From the NCBI GenBank assembly GCA_026389285.1, contig JAPLID010000139.1:409-64408 (forward strand): DNA of 64,000 nucleotides, given 5' to 3'. Position numbers and translations under genes: made by a program. The number at the start of each line of letters is the position of its first letter. The stretch's first letter is position 1. Below the pieces are notes generated by a model. It saw only the letters and a list, made by a program, of their open reading frames with translations. It ran no database searches and had not been told where the DNA came from. This document shows positions 28,717 through 38,247 of this stretch, piece after piece. This DNA comes from Cyanobacteriota bacterium (GTDB taxonomy: Bacteria; Cyanobacteriota; Cyanobacteriia; PCC-6307; Cyanobiaceae).

Positions 28717-29125
28717 TCAGAGCGGGTGGATCACAGAGCTGCACCTCATCGCCGGCTGTGTCGGCGTCTGCTTCGCCCTCTGCGCCGCTGGTCGCCGCTG
28801 GCTCCAGGGGGATCGGCGGATAGTCGGGGTGGGCGGCCTCCAGCCAGTGGCGGCCCCGGTGCTGGCGCAGGCGTTTGAGCGTGAATTGGCCGCCGAAGCG
28901 CGCCACCACGATCGCTCCGGCCGTGGCCTGGCGGGCCCGGTCCACCACCAGCAGATCGCCGTGCTGGATGCCGGCCCCCTGCATCGAGGGCCCGGCCACC
29001 CGCAGCAGCACGGTCCGCTCCGGATCCCGGATCAGCAGCCGGGCCAGGTCAACGCCCGGCGGCTCTGGCTCTGCCGGCTCCGGCGTAGCCGGCTCCGGCA
29101 CAGCCGGCAAAGGGGAAGCGACCAC
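28717..29125 (-). pseudogene. umuD: UmuD-like S24 peptidase, frameshifted six codons before its expected end
   Basis: LLRVAGPSMQGAGIQHGDLLVVDRA...LTLKRLRQHRGRHWLEAAHPDYPPI; GDEVQL then CDPPALRAH..., while IHPL-stop is present in an adjacent frame just before umuC ATG. Confidence 0.75.
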
Positions 29126-29311
29126 GACGCGACGGCAGGGTCCTCAACGCTAGTTCATCTGTACTGCTCTGATCGGTGCTGGTCCGGGCTGCCGGCGGGT
29201 TGGTCGTGGGGTTGGCGGTGGGGTTGCCGATGGTCTCAGCGGCGGATGGTGGCGGCGGACACCTGGGGCGGGCCGGTGAAGCGGCAAGCTGGAGCTGTTG
29301 AATGTGCTGCC

Positions 29312-29950
29312 GTGGTGCAACCCTCTCTGGCGGCCTTTGGCTCGAGCTTCACCGCCATCACCCTGGCGGAGCTGGGTGACAAGACGTTTTTTATGGCCCT
29401 GATCCTGGCGGCCCGGCATCGGGCCCGCTGGGTGTTTGTCGGCGCCTTCGCCGCCCTGGCGGCCGTCACCCTGATCTCCCTGGCCCTGGGCTACGGCCTG
29501 CGGGAGCTGCTGCCCGCTTCCCTGGTGCCCTGGCTGGCGGCGGTACTGTTCCTGGGCTTTGGGGTCAAGCTGTTGATCGATGCCCAGGCCTTGGGCAGCG
29601 CCGCCGCCGACGCTGAGGCCCGAGATGCCGAGGAGGCGGTCAATGAGGCCGAAAAGCGCCAGGCGATCACCACCTCCTGGGCCGTGATCTGGGAGGCCTT
29701 CGCCCTGGTGTTCATCGCCGAGCTGGGTGATCGCACCCAGTTCACCACCATCTTTCTGGCCACCGCACCGGGCTTCGGCTTCGGCGCCCTGCTCGCCGGC
29801 ACCCTGGCCGGCCACGCCGTGGTCACCTGGCTGGCGGTCGGGTCCGGCCGCTGGATCGGCGGTCGCATCAGCGAACAGCTGCTCTATCGCCTCAGTGGCG
29901 GCCTGTTCCTGCTCTTCGGTCTGGTGGCCCTGCGCCAGGCGCTCACCTGA
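29312..29950 (+). CDS. TMEM165/GDT1 (UPF0016) family transporter
   Basis: Two repeats: TLAELGDKTFFMALILA and FIAELGDRTQFTTIFLA. Confidence 0.9.
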   Translation: MVQPSLAAFGSSFTAITLAELGDKTFFMALILAARHRARWVFVGAFAALAAVTLISLALGYGLRELLPASLVPWLAAVLFLGFGVKLLIDAQALGSAAADAEARDAEEAVNEAEKRQAITTSWAVIWEAFALVFIAELGDRTQFTTIFLATAPGFGFGALLAGTLAGHAVVTWLAVGSGRWIGGRISEQLLYRLSGGLFLLFGLVALRQALT

Positions 29951-29958
29951 TCGCTCCC

Positions 29959-30841
29959 ATGGGTACCCGACACGAGCACGTCCATCCGGCGGTGCAGCTG
30001 CAGCGCCAGCCCCATCCGCGCCAGCATCAGCACCGCAGTGGCTCAGCGGCGGCCTTTCGCTGGAGCATCATCCTCAACAGCGCGCTCGCTGGCCCTGATC
30101 GGCGATGCGGTTCACAATCTCGGTGATGTCGCCGGCCTGCTCTTCGGCTGGGGGGCCGAACGGCTCAGTGCCCGGCCAGCGACGCCGCGCTTCACCTATG
30201 GCTATGGCCGCAGCACCCAGCTGGCCTCGCTGATCAATGCGGTGCTGATCCTGATGGCCGCCGCCGTGGTGATCGTCGAGGGGCTGCAGCGCTTGATGGA
30301 ACCGGTGGCGGTGGTCGGCGGACCGGTGGCGGTGGCGGCGGCGGTGGGTGTCGCCGTCAATCTCGGCTCGGCGCGCCTGTTCGGCAGCGACCACAGCCAC
30401 GATCTCAACCGCCGCGCCGCCGTGGTCCATCTGCTCACCGATGCGGCCGTGTCCGCTGCGGTGCTGGTCAGCGCCCTACTGGTGAAGCTCACCGGCTGGA
30501 ACTGGCTCGATGCCGCCACCGCGATCGGCGTGGGCCTGGCGGTCGCCTGGAGCGGCTGGCAATTGCTGCGCGATGCCCTGGTCGTGGCCCTCGATGCCGT
30601 GCCCGCCAGCATCGATCTCAACGAGGTGGACGGGGTGTTGCGCAGCCTGCCGGGGGTGCTGGATGTGCACCATCTGCACGTCTGGGGCATGAGCACCTCC
30701 CAGAACGCGATGACGGCCCATCTGACGCGCCGTCCCGGCAGCATCAACGACATGGACCTGCTGCATGAGGCCAAGGCGGAACTGGCCCGGCTCGGCATCG
30801 CCCACAGCACGATCCAGCTCGAACCGCCCGAAGGGGCCTAA
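29959..30841 (+). pseudogene. cation diffusion facilitator (CDF) family transporter, frame broken near 30083
   Basis: ATG at 29959 MGTRHEHVHPAVQL...FRWSIILNSALA; then SLALIGDAVHNLGDVAGLLFGWGAERLSAR...DLNRRAAVVHLLTDAAVSAAVLV in another frame. Confidence 0.8.
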
Positions 30842-30930
30842 GGGGCCCTCAGGCCCCCAGGACAGAAATCAAGGGATCGAGCCACCGTCGGGCCGGGCCG
30901 GGGAAGAACGGCCTCGCGGCCGGGCATCCA

Positions 30931-31380
30931 TCAGAGTTCCTCGTCGCCTTCCAGCAGTAGTTGCTGGAAGGCGACATAAAGGGCGTATTCCTCAGCGGAG
31001 CGGGGTCGGTTGATCCGGTTCTGACGAGTGGCGTTGCCGGGAGTGGGCGGGCTGCGGTTCGTGCTGCTGCCGGATCCGGTCGGGCGGTCGCCCGGACCAG
31101 GGGCGCCGGAGAGGGTGGCCTGCAGGGGGGCGCGCGCCAGGCGCCGGCGGCTCTCCTCCAGCTCGCGCAGCCGATCCATCAGGTGGGGCGGCACGCTGCC
31201 ATCGGCGCTGGCCGCCATCAGCTCACGGAACAACTGCTCCGGGTCCTGCTCAATTTCCACCGCATGGCGGGGACCAACAGCCCGGCTCTGGGCGCGGGCC
31301 GGTTCCGGTACAGGCAGGGGCTGGGGCAGCTGGCGCCCCAGGGCTTCCAGCCGTTCACGGCTGCGGGCATCGAAGCTCAT
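30931..31380 (-). CDS. conserved picocyanobacterial hypothetical protein
   Basis: MSFDARSRERLEALGRQLPQPLP...EIEQDPEQLFRELMAASADGSVPPHLMDRLRELE. Confidence 0.7.
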   Translation of the reverse strand: MSFDARSRERLEALGRQLPQPLPVPEPARAQSRAVGPRHAVEIEQDPEQLFRELMAASADGSVPPHLMDRLRELEESRRRLARAPLQATLSGAPGPGDRPTGSGSSTNRSPPTPGNATRQNRINRPRSAEEYALYVAFQQLLLEGDEEL

Positions 31381-31401
31381 GGCACCAGCTGTTCTGAGGG
31401 T

Positions 31402-32025
31402 TCAACCGCAACCCAGTGTGTCGCGGGTGGCGCGACCGCTGCTGGGGTTGGTGCCACTGGCCACCGCGCACAGCGCCTTGAGGGCATCGCCCCGCAGTGG
31501 CACGTTGGTGAAATCGGCCCCCTCGATCAGTACGTTGCTGAACTTGGTGTTGAAGGCGAAGGCGTCGTCGAGGCGGGCATTGCGCAGATCCGTGCCGTTG
31601 AACACAGCCGAATCCAGGGTGGCGTCCCGCAGATCAGCCTCGCCCATGTCCGCATCCTGGAGCTTGGCGCCGAACAGGCTGGCGTTGCGCAGATCGGCGC
31701 CGTGAAAATCAGCGTCGCGCAGGTTGGTGAGGTTAAAGGTCACCCCGCGCAGGTCGGCAGCACGGAAGTCGGCACCGATCAGCACCTGTTTGGCATAGTC
31801 CATCGCCGCCACCACCGGTTGGCTGCCCCCCAGCCACAGCCCCGCTGCCAGCAGCAGGGCCAGCAGCGCACGCTTCAGGCCAATCCCTCCGGTCCGGGCC
31901 GCCCCGGCGATGGTCTGCCCGGCAGCCGCTCCGCCAGCGGCAGGGCCGCCAGAGGCGCTTCCGCCAGAGGTGCTTCCCGCAGGGACAGGGCGGTGCAGGC
32001 TGGAGCTCGCTTCGGCAAACGCCAT
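31402..32025 (-). CDS. pentapeptide-repeat secreted (probably lumenal) protein
   Basis: IGADFRAADLRGVTFNLTNLRDADFHGADLRNASLFGAKLQDADMGEADLRDATL with upstream hydrophobic signal. Confidence 0.85.
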   Translation of the reverse strand: MAFAEASSSLHRPVPAGSTSGGSASGGPAAGGAAAGQTIAGAARTGGIGLKRALLALLLAAGLWLGGSQPVVAAMDYAKQVLIGADFRAADLRGVTFNLTNLRDADFHGADLRNASLFGAKLQDADMGEADLRDATLDSAVFNGTDLRNARLDDAFAFNTKFSNVLIEGADFTNVPLRGDALKALCAVASGTNPSSGRATRDTLGCG

Positions 32026-32325
32026 GGCATCGGGGAGCAGCTCCCTTGACCCTAGACAGGAACGGAGCTGGCCCTGATCCAACCCAAGGCGGCGGCAGCC
32101 GGCGCCACCCGCAATAGGGCGTGGCGAAGGATCGCGGCAAAAGACCGAGCTGAAAAATCCTGGCAAAAGGAGTCGCTGAACGCAGATCCCGGCAGCCTCT
32201 GGTCACAGGGCTGGGAATCCTGAAAGAGCAGAGCCAGAAACTCAGGTTTTCCCACTGGCGAGCCGTCCCGATCACACCCAGCCCATGACCCCGGAACACC
32301 CGCAGCGGCCCGATGCCAGGCACCG

Positions 32326-32691
32326 ATGAGCCGCACCAGTGAACAGCGCCAGGGGGCCTGGGCCGAGCAGCGGGTGCTGCGGTTGCTCAGCGCCAGGGGC
32401 TGGCAGCTGCTGGATCGCAACTGGCGCTGCCGCTGGGGTGAGCTCGACCTGGTGATGGCCAAGACGGGGCGCCTATTACTGGTGGAGGTCAAGGCCCGGC
32501 GCCGCCCTGGGCCCGATGGCGGCGGCCGCGGGGCCCTGGGGGTGCACAAGCGGCTCAGACTGGAGCGGGCCTGGCTTTGCTGGGTGGCCGCCCATCCCCA
32601 CTGGGGCGAAACGCCGGTGGAGCAGGTCGCCGCCCTGGTGCCCCTGCCACCGGCCCGGAAGCCGGTGCTCTGGATCCGGATGGGCGGTTGA
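32326..32691 (+). CDS. YraN (UPF0102) family protein
   Basis: GAWAEQRVLRLLSARGWQLLDRNWRCRWGELDLVMAKTGRLLLVEVKAR. Confidence 0.9.
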   Translation: MSRTSEQRQGAWAEQRVLRLLSARGWQLLDRNWRCRWGELDLVMAKTGRLLLVEVKARRRPGPDGGGRGALGVHKRLRLERAWLCWVAAHPHWGETPVEQVAALVPLPPARKPVLWIRMGG

Positions 32692-32717
32692 GCTTCCGGG
32701 CACTGCGCTGGCGGCCG

Positions 32718-33050
32718 TCAGCTGCCTGGCGTAGCGGGTTGAGCGCTGCCGGGAACCGGCACGGCGTTCGGAACCGGGACGGAGGCCGGGGGATTCTTCG
32801 GCGGCTCTGCGTACCAGACGGTGCAGCGGTAGCGGATGTTGTCCATGCCCACTTCAAGCTCGGTGCACTGCGTTTTGGTGATGGTGGCGCCCTTGGGCAC
32901 CTGGCCCATCGCCTCTTGGCGGGCGCCCGATTTGCCCATCACCGAATCGGCCGTGACACTGCCAGCCAGCGCCGGCCCTGCTGCAAGCGTGAGCCCCAGC
33001 AGCAGCAGGGAACCCGGCAGAAAAAAGCGGAAAGGGTGGGACATCGGCAT
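32718..33050 (-). CDS. secreted hypothetical protein
   Basis: MPMSHPFRFFLPGSLLLLGLTLAAGPALA signal peptide; conserved-looking CTELEVGMDNIRYRCTVWY. Confidence 0.65.
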   Translation of the reverse strand: MPMSHPFRFFLPGSLLLLGLTLAAGPALAGSVTADSVMGKSGARQEAMGQVPKGATITKTQCTELEVGMDNIRYRCTVWYAEPPKNPPASVPVPNAVPVPGSAQPATPGS

Positions 33051-33120
33051 CGCCATGGGCTTTCGGTCTAGCCAGGTCAGCTCCGGCTGGGAGCAATCTG
33101 GGGACAACTGAAGCCTGCAG

Positions 33121-33993
33121 ATGACCTTCGGCGCCCATCGCGCCCGCAAACGCTTCGGCCAGCACTGGCTGGTGGATGCTGCGGTGCTGGATCGGATCGT
33201 CGCCGCCGCCGGGATCGTCCCTGGCGATCGGGTGCTGGAGGTGGGCCCCGGCCGTGGGGCGCTGACGGAACGGCTGCTGGCCACACCGCTGGCAGCCCTG
33301 CTGGCAGTGGAGCTGGATCGCGATCTGGTGGTGGGTCTGCGTAGTGCGTTCGGCGTTGATCCGCGCTTCCAGCTGATCGAGGGGGATGTGCTGGCGGTGC
33401 CGCTGCCACCCGCCGAAGTCGAGCCACCGCGCAAGGTGGTGGCCAACATCCCGTACAACATCACCGGCCCGCTGCTGGAGCGCCTGGTCGGTCGCCTCGA
33501 TCGCCCGGTGTTTCCCCCCTATGAGCGCCTGGTCCTACTGGTGCAGCAGGAGGTGGGTGAACGGATCCGGGCGCTGCCAGGCAGCAGCGCCTACTCGGCC
33601 CTGAGCGTTCGCCTGCAGCTACTGGCCCGCTGCAGCGCCATCTGTGCCGTTCCGCCCCGCTGCTTCACGCCACCCCCGAAGGTGATGTCGGAGGTGATCC
33701 TGCTGGAGCCGCTGCCGCCTGAGCAGTTGCTGCCGCCGGACAGCGCCCGCCGGGTGGAGGCGCTGCTGCGCCGTTGCTTCGCGGCGCGCCGCAAGATGCT
33801 GCGCAACAGCCTGGCGGGCCTGTTGCCGGAGGCCCAGCTCGCTGACCTGGCCGCCGCCGCCGGGGTGCAGCTCACCCAGCGGCCCCAGGAGCTGGCGCCG
33901 GAGCGCTGGCTGGCCCTGGCGATGGGGTTTCAGCGGCTTGGGCTGGCGATGCCCGATGCGGAGGCGGTGGGGTCGTCTGTGGCTCTGCCTTGA
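33121..33993 (+). CDS. rsmA: 16S rRNA (adenine1518/1519-N6)-dimethyltransferase RsmA/KsgA
   Basis: RKRFGQHWLVD, VLEVGPGRGALTERLL, VVANIPYNITGPLLERL, RRKMLRNSLAGL. Confidence 0.95.
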   Translation: MTFGAHRARKRFGQHWLVDAAVLDRIVAAAGIVPGDRVLEVGPGRGALTERLLATPLAALLAVELDRDLVVGLRSAFGVDPRFQLIEGDVLAVPLPPAEVEPPRKVVANIPYNITGPLLERLVGRLDRPVFPPYERLVLLVQQEVGERIRALPGSSAYSALSVRLQLLARCSAICAVPPRCFTPPPKVMSEVILLEPLPPEQLLPPDSARRVEALLRRCFAARRKMLRNSLAGLLPEAQLADLAAAAGVQLTQRPQELAPERWLALAMGFQRLGLAMPDAEAVGSSVALP

Positions 33994-34102
33994 ATGGCGG
34001 CCCCTGGGCCGATCCTGTTCCGCTGCTGCCGACGCCCTCAAGGCGCCTTGACTATTTCACTGCTTTTCCTTTCGTTCCCCGTTTCTTTCTGCCTGCCAGT
34101 CC

Positions 34103-35059
34103 ATGACCCTCACCGCCCTGGCTCCGGCCAAGATCAACCTGCACCTCGAGGTGCTGGGCCTGCGGCCTGACGGCTATCACGAGCTGGCGATGGTGATGCA
34201 GACCCTCGATTTAGTCGACACCCTGCGGTTCGCGACGACGGCCGACGGCCGGATCAGCCTGAGCAGCGACAAGCCTGCGTTGCCCTGCGGCGCCGACAAC
34301 CTGATCGTCAGGGCGGCCGAGCTGCTGCGCGCCCGCTCTGGTCTGCCGGAGCTGGGGGCGGCGATCGAACTGGAGAAGCGCATTCCCATCGGCGCCGGCC
34401 TGGCGGGGGGCTCCAGCGATGGCGCCGCGACGTTGCTGGGCCTGAACAGCCTCTGGGGTCTCGGCTTCAGCCCCGAGGCCCTGCTGGCGTTCGCGGCCGA
34501 GCTGGGTTCGGATATGCCCTACTGCTTGGAGGGGGGCACCCGCCTCTGTTTCGGCCGGGGTGAGCGGCTGGAGCCGCTGGAGTCCGGCCAGCAGGCGCCG
34601 CCCTGGGCGGTGCTGTTGATCAAGCATCCAGGTGTGAGTGTCTCCACACCCTGGGCCTATGGCCGCTGCCGGGCCATGCGCGGCGACTTCTACCTCAGCA
34701 GCGAGGAGGATTTCGAGCAGCGCCGCGACAACTTGCGCCGCGGGCCGCTGGCCCTGGCCCTGGCCCTCGGCGCCGCGGGGCCGCTGCCCCCCCTGCGCAA
34801 CGACCTGCCGGCGGTGGTGGCCCCCGAGGTGGAGAGCGTGACTCCAGGCCTGCAGCTGCTGCGCGCCGCCGGCCAGCCGCTGGCGGTGGCGATGAGCGGC
34901 TCGGGTCCGAGCTTGTTTGCCCTCCATCGTGATCTGGCGGCGGCGGAGGCCGCCCGATGCCAGTTGCTTCCCGAACTGGAGGCGGCTGGCTTCGAGAGCT
35001 GGTGCTGCGGCTTCCGCCAGGGCGGTGTCACCCTGGAAGGGGACGTGATCTCCGCCTGA
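34103..35059 (+). CDS. ispE: 4-diphosphocytidyl-2-C-methyl-D-erythritol kinase
   Basis: [55 protein letters not shown]. Confidence 0.95.
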   Translation: MTLTALAPAKINLHLEVLGLRPDGYHELAMVMQTLDLVDTLRFATTADGRISLSSDKPALPCGADNLIVRAAELLRARSGLPELGAAIELEKRIPIGAGLAGGSSDGAATLLGLNSLWGLGFSPEALLAFAAELGSDMPYCLEGGTRLCFGRGERLEPLESGQQAPPWAVLLIKHPGVSVSTPWAYGRCRAMRGDFYLSSEEDFEQRRDNLRRGPLALALALGAAGPLPPLRNDLPAVVAPEVESVTPGLQLLRAAGQPLAVAMSGSGPSLFALHRDLAAAEAARCQLLPELEAAGFESWCCGFRQGGVTLEGDVISA

Positions 35060-35065
35060 GTCCCC

Positions 35066-35488
35066 ATGCCATCCGATCTCCCCACGGCCTCGGCCGGTGC
35101 TCTGGAACCAGTCCCTCCGGCTGGGAGCCCAGCCGAGGCTGCCGCACCGGCAGCCTTTCCAGCGGATGACCCCGTGCAGGCCTCCTCTCCGCCACGCAAG
35201 GGGCCGCTGAGTTTTCTCACCGGAGCACTGACCAGTGGCCTACTGGCCTGGGTCTGCCTGGGCCTCAGTGCCCGCGTCGTCGGTTACTACGCCGAACATC
35301 CGCCCCATTACGAGGCCCAGTTCGCCCAGAGCATTGCCACGGCGATGAAGACCCTGATCGTCGGCATGTGTTTACTGGCCACCTTCAGCTTCGCCTTCAT
35401 CGGCGTCGGCCTACTTCTGACCTTTTTGCGTAGCCTGCGGCCTGCCCTGCGCAACCTGCCACCTGCCGCCAGCGGCAGGCCTTCCTAG
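35066..35488 (+). CDS. DUF3082 domain protein
   Basis: SFLTGALTSGLLAWVCLGLSARVVGYYAEHPPHYEAQFAQSIATAMKTLIVGMCLLATFSFAFIGVGL. Confidence 0.78.
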   Translation: MPSDLPTASAGALEPVPPAGSPAEAAAPAAFPADDPVQASSPPRKGPLSFLTGALTSGLLAWVCLGLSARVVGYYAEHPPHYEAQFAQSIATAMKTLIVGMCLLATFSFAFIGVGLLLTFLRSLRPALRNLPPAASGRPS

Positions 35489-35526
35489 TCTGGCGCCTGC
35501 AACGGCTGTCCTCCGCCCAGATCCCC

Positions 35527-35622
35527 ATGACCCCCCATGATCTCGGCCTGCTGGTGGCGCTGCTCCTGCCGGGCATGTTGCTCTCAGTGCTGTTGCTCAG
35601 CACCTTCGCCGCCGGCGGCTGA
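35527..35622 (+). CDS. 31-aa single-TM small protein
   Basis: MTPHDLGLLVALLLPGMLLSVLLLSTFAAGG-stop between DUF3082 gene and pdhB. Confidence 0.45.
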   Translation: MTPHDLGLLVALLLPGMLLSVLLLSTFAAGG

Positions 35623-35728
35623 GGCCCTGCATCAAGCCGATCAGCGCCTCCTCGGACCCGATAGCTGTCTGAGATAGGTTGAGCCAGCTCCGCCTTCGAC
35701 GGCGCGCCAGCCCCCGAGTCTTTCAGCC

Positions 35729-36712
35729 GTGGCCGAAACCCTCCTGTTCAACGCCCTGCGTGAGGCCATCGATGAAGAGATGGCCCGCGATCCCCATGTC
35801 TGTGTGATGGGTGAGGACGTCGGCCAGTACGGCGGTTCCTACAAGGTCACCAAGGATCTCTACGAAAAATATGGCGAACTGCGGGTACTGGACACCCCGA
35901 TCGCCGAAAACAGCTTCACCGGCATGGCCGTCGGTGCCGCCATGACCGGCCTGCGGCCGATCGTCGAAGGCATGAACATGGGCTTCCTGCTGCTCGCCTT
36001 CAACCAGATCTCCAACAACATGGGCATGCTCCGCTACACCAGCGGCGGCAACTACACGATCCCAACCGTGGTGCGTGGTCCCGGCGGCGTGGGCCGCCAG
36101 CTCGGCGCTGAACACAGCCAGCGGCTTGAGGCCTATTTCCACGCCGTGCCCGGCATCAAGATCGTGGCGGTCAGCACCCCCACCAATGCCAAGGGCCTGA
36201 TGAAGGCGGCGATTCGCGATAACAATCCGGTGCTGTTCTTTGAGCACGTGCTGCTCTACAACCTCTCCGAGGACATTCCAGAAGGGGATTACATCTGCGC
36301 CCTCGATCAGGCTGAGGTCGTTCGTGCGGGCAGCGACGTCACGATCCTCACCTACTCGCGCATGCGCTACCACTGCCTCAAGGCGGTCGAACAGCTTGAA
36401 GCGGAAGGGGTGGATGTGGAACTGATCGATTTGGTCAGCCTCAAGCCCTTTGACATGGACACGATCGCCACCTCGATCCGCAAGACCCACAAGGTGCTGG
36501 TGGTCGAGGAATGCATGAAGACCGGCGGCATCGGCGCTGAGCTGCTCGCCCTGATCACCGAGCAGTGCTTCGACGATCTCGATGCCCGGCCGATTCGCCT
36601 CTCCTCCCAGGACATCCCGACCCCCTACAACGGCAATCTGGAAAATCTGACGATCATTCAGCCTCACCAGATCGTCGAGGCCGCCCGCCTGCTCAAGAGC
36701 GGAAAGATCTGA
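35729..36712 (+). CDS. pdhB: pyruvate dehydrogenase E1 component beta subunit
   Basis: GTG start; [54 protein letters not shown]. Confidence 0.95.
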   Translation: MAETLLFNALREAIDEEMARDPHVCVMGEDVGQYGGSYKVTKDLYEKYGELRVLDTPIAENSFTGMAVGAAMTGLRPIVEGMNMGFLLLAFNQISNNMGMLRYTSGGNYTIPTVVRGPGGVGRQLGAEHSQRLEAYFHAVPGIKIVAVSTPTNAKGLMKAAIRDNNPVLFFEHVLLYNLSEDIPEGDYICALDQAEVVRAGSDVTILTYSRMRYHCLKAVEQLEAEGVDVELIDLVSLKPFDMDTIATSIRKTHKVLVVEECMKTGGIGAELLALITEQCFDDLDARPIRLSSQDIPTPYNGNLENLTIIQPHQIVEAARLLKSGKI

Positions 36713-36713
36713 G

Positions 36714-38216
36714 ATGGCACGTCAACAGGGCTGGATCGCTTTCATCCTGGCGCTGGCCATCGCCAGCGGGGCCCTGCTCGCCAGCTATGGCCTGCAGTTG
36801 GGCCTGGACCTGCGGGGGGGCAGCCAGCTGACCCTCCAGGTGATGCCGGCCGGAGCGATCACCAAGGTCGAAACCGAGCAGCTCGAAGCCGTCAAGGATG
36901 TGCTCGAGCGGCGCATCAACGGCCTCGGAGTGGCCGAATCCACCCTGCAGACCGTCGGCACCGATCAGCTGGTGCTGCAGCTGCCCGGCGAACAGAATCC
37001 CGGCCGCGCCGCCAAGGTGCTTGGCAGCACCGCTTTGCTGGAGTTCAAGGCTCAGCGGCCCGGCACCGAGAAGGAGATGCAGGGGCTGCTGCCGCTCAAG
37101 CGGCAGGCCGAGGCCGTGCTGGCCGCCAGGACTCCCCAGCCCACCACCACCGACAGCGGTCTGCCAGCCCCGCCGCCCAAGCCGAAGCTGGCACCGGAAG
37201 ATCTGGCCAAATCCCTCAAGGCCCTGGGGCTAGCCGTGCCTGAAGGCAGCAGCGAAACCGATCAGATCGAGCTGCTGCTGGCCGAAGTCAATCGCCGCAT
37301 CGTCAGCCTCTACGGTCCCAGCCTGCTCACCGGTAAGGACCTCACCAGTGCCGGTCGCCAGCAGAGGGACACCGGCAACGCCTGGGACGTGACCCTGGGC
37401 TTCAACCGTGAGGGTGGCGAAAAGTTCGCCACCCTCACCCAGTCGATCGCTGGCACCGGTCGGCTGCTGGGCATCGTCCTCGATGGGCGCTCGATCAGTG
37501 AGGCCACGGTCGGCGACGAGTTCAAGGCCGCCGGCATCGCCGGGGGTGCCGCCAGCATCACCGGCAACTTCACCGCCGATGAGGCCCGCGATCTGGAGGT
37601 GCAGTTGCGCGGTGGCTCGCTGCCGCTGCCCGTCAAAATCGTCGAGGTGCGCACCATCGGCCCCTCCCTCGGCGCCGAGAACATCCGCACCAGCCTGCTG
37701 GCCGCCCTGTCCGGCCTGGCTCTGGTGGGCGTGTTCATGGTGGTGGTCTATCGCTTGCCCGGACTGGTCTCGGTGCTGGCCCTCAGCCTCTATGCGCTCT
37801 ACAACCTGGCGATCTATTCCCTGATCCCGGTCACCCTCACCTTGCCGGGTATCGCCGGTTTCATCCTCTCAGTCGGCATGGCGGTCGATGCCAATGTGCT
37901 GATCTTCGAGCGGGTGAAGGAGGAGCTGCGCTCCGGCAACACCCTGATCCGCTCGATCGACACCGGCTTTGCCCGTGCCTTCTCCTCGATCTTCGATGGC
38001 CACATCACCGGTCTGATCAGCTGCGGAGCCCTGTTCTTCCTGGGCACCGGTCTGGTCAAGGGTTTTGCGGTCACCCTGGCGATCGGTCTGCTGCTGAGCC
38101 TGTTCACGGCCCTCACCTGCACCCGCAATCTGCTGCGACTGCTGATGAGCTATCCGGCCCTGCGCCGTCCCACCTACTTCCTGCCCGCCGCCCAGTTGCC
38201 CGCGCCGGCGGCCTGA
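36714..38216 (+). CDS. secD: protein translocase subunit SecD
   Basis: LGLDLRGGSQLTLQV, ERRINGLGVAE, GMAVDANVLIFERVKEELR. Confidence 0.96.
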   Translation: MARQQGWIAFILALAIASGALLASYGLQLGLDLRGGSQLTLQVMPAGAITKVETEQLEAVKDVLERRINGLGVAESTLQTVGTDQLVLQLPGEQNPGRAAKVLGSTALLEFKAQRPGTEKEMQGLLPLKRQAEAVLAARTPQPTTTDSGLPAPPPKPKLAPEDLAKSLKALGLAVPEGSSETDQIELLLAEVNRRIVSLYGPSLLTGKDLTSAGRQQRDTGNAWDVTLGFNREGGEKFATLTQSIAGTGRLLGIVLDGRSISEATVGDEFKAAGIAGGAASITGNFTADEARDLEVQLRGGSLPLPVKIVEVRTIGPSLGAENIRTSLLAALSGLALVGVFMVVVYRLPGLVSVLALSLYALYNLAIYSLIPVTLTLPGIAGFILSVGMAVDANVLIFERVKEELRSGNTLIRSIDTGFARAFSSIFDGHITGLISCGALFFLGTGLVKGFAVTLAIGLLLSLFTALTCTRNLLRLLMSYPALRRPTYFLPAAQLPAPAA

Positions 38217-38247
38217 GCCTGATCCTGCCTGCTGCTGCCTGCACCTG

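Noticed and set aside
28676-29311. N-terminal ~210 aa of the 424-aa plus-strand ORF before the GDT1 domain
   Set aside because: This portion is antisense to umuD and has no conserved features; GDT1 proteins start near the GTG at 29312.
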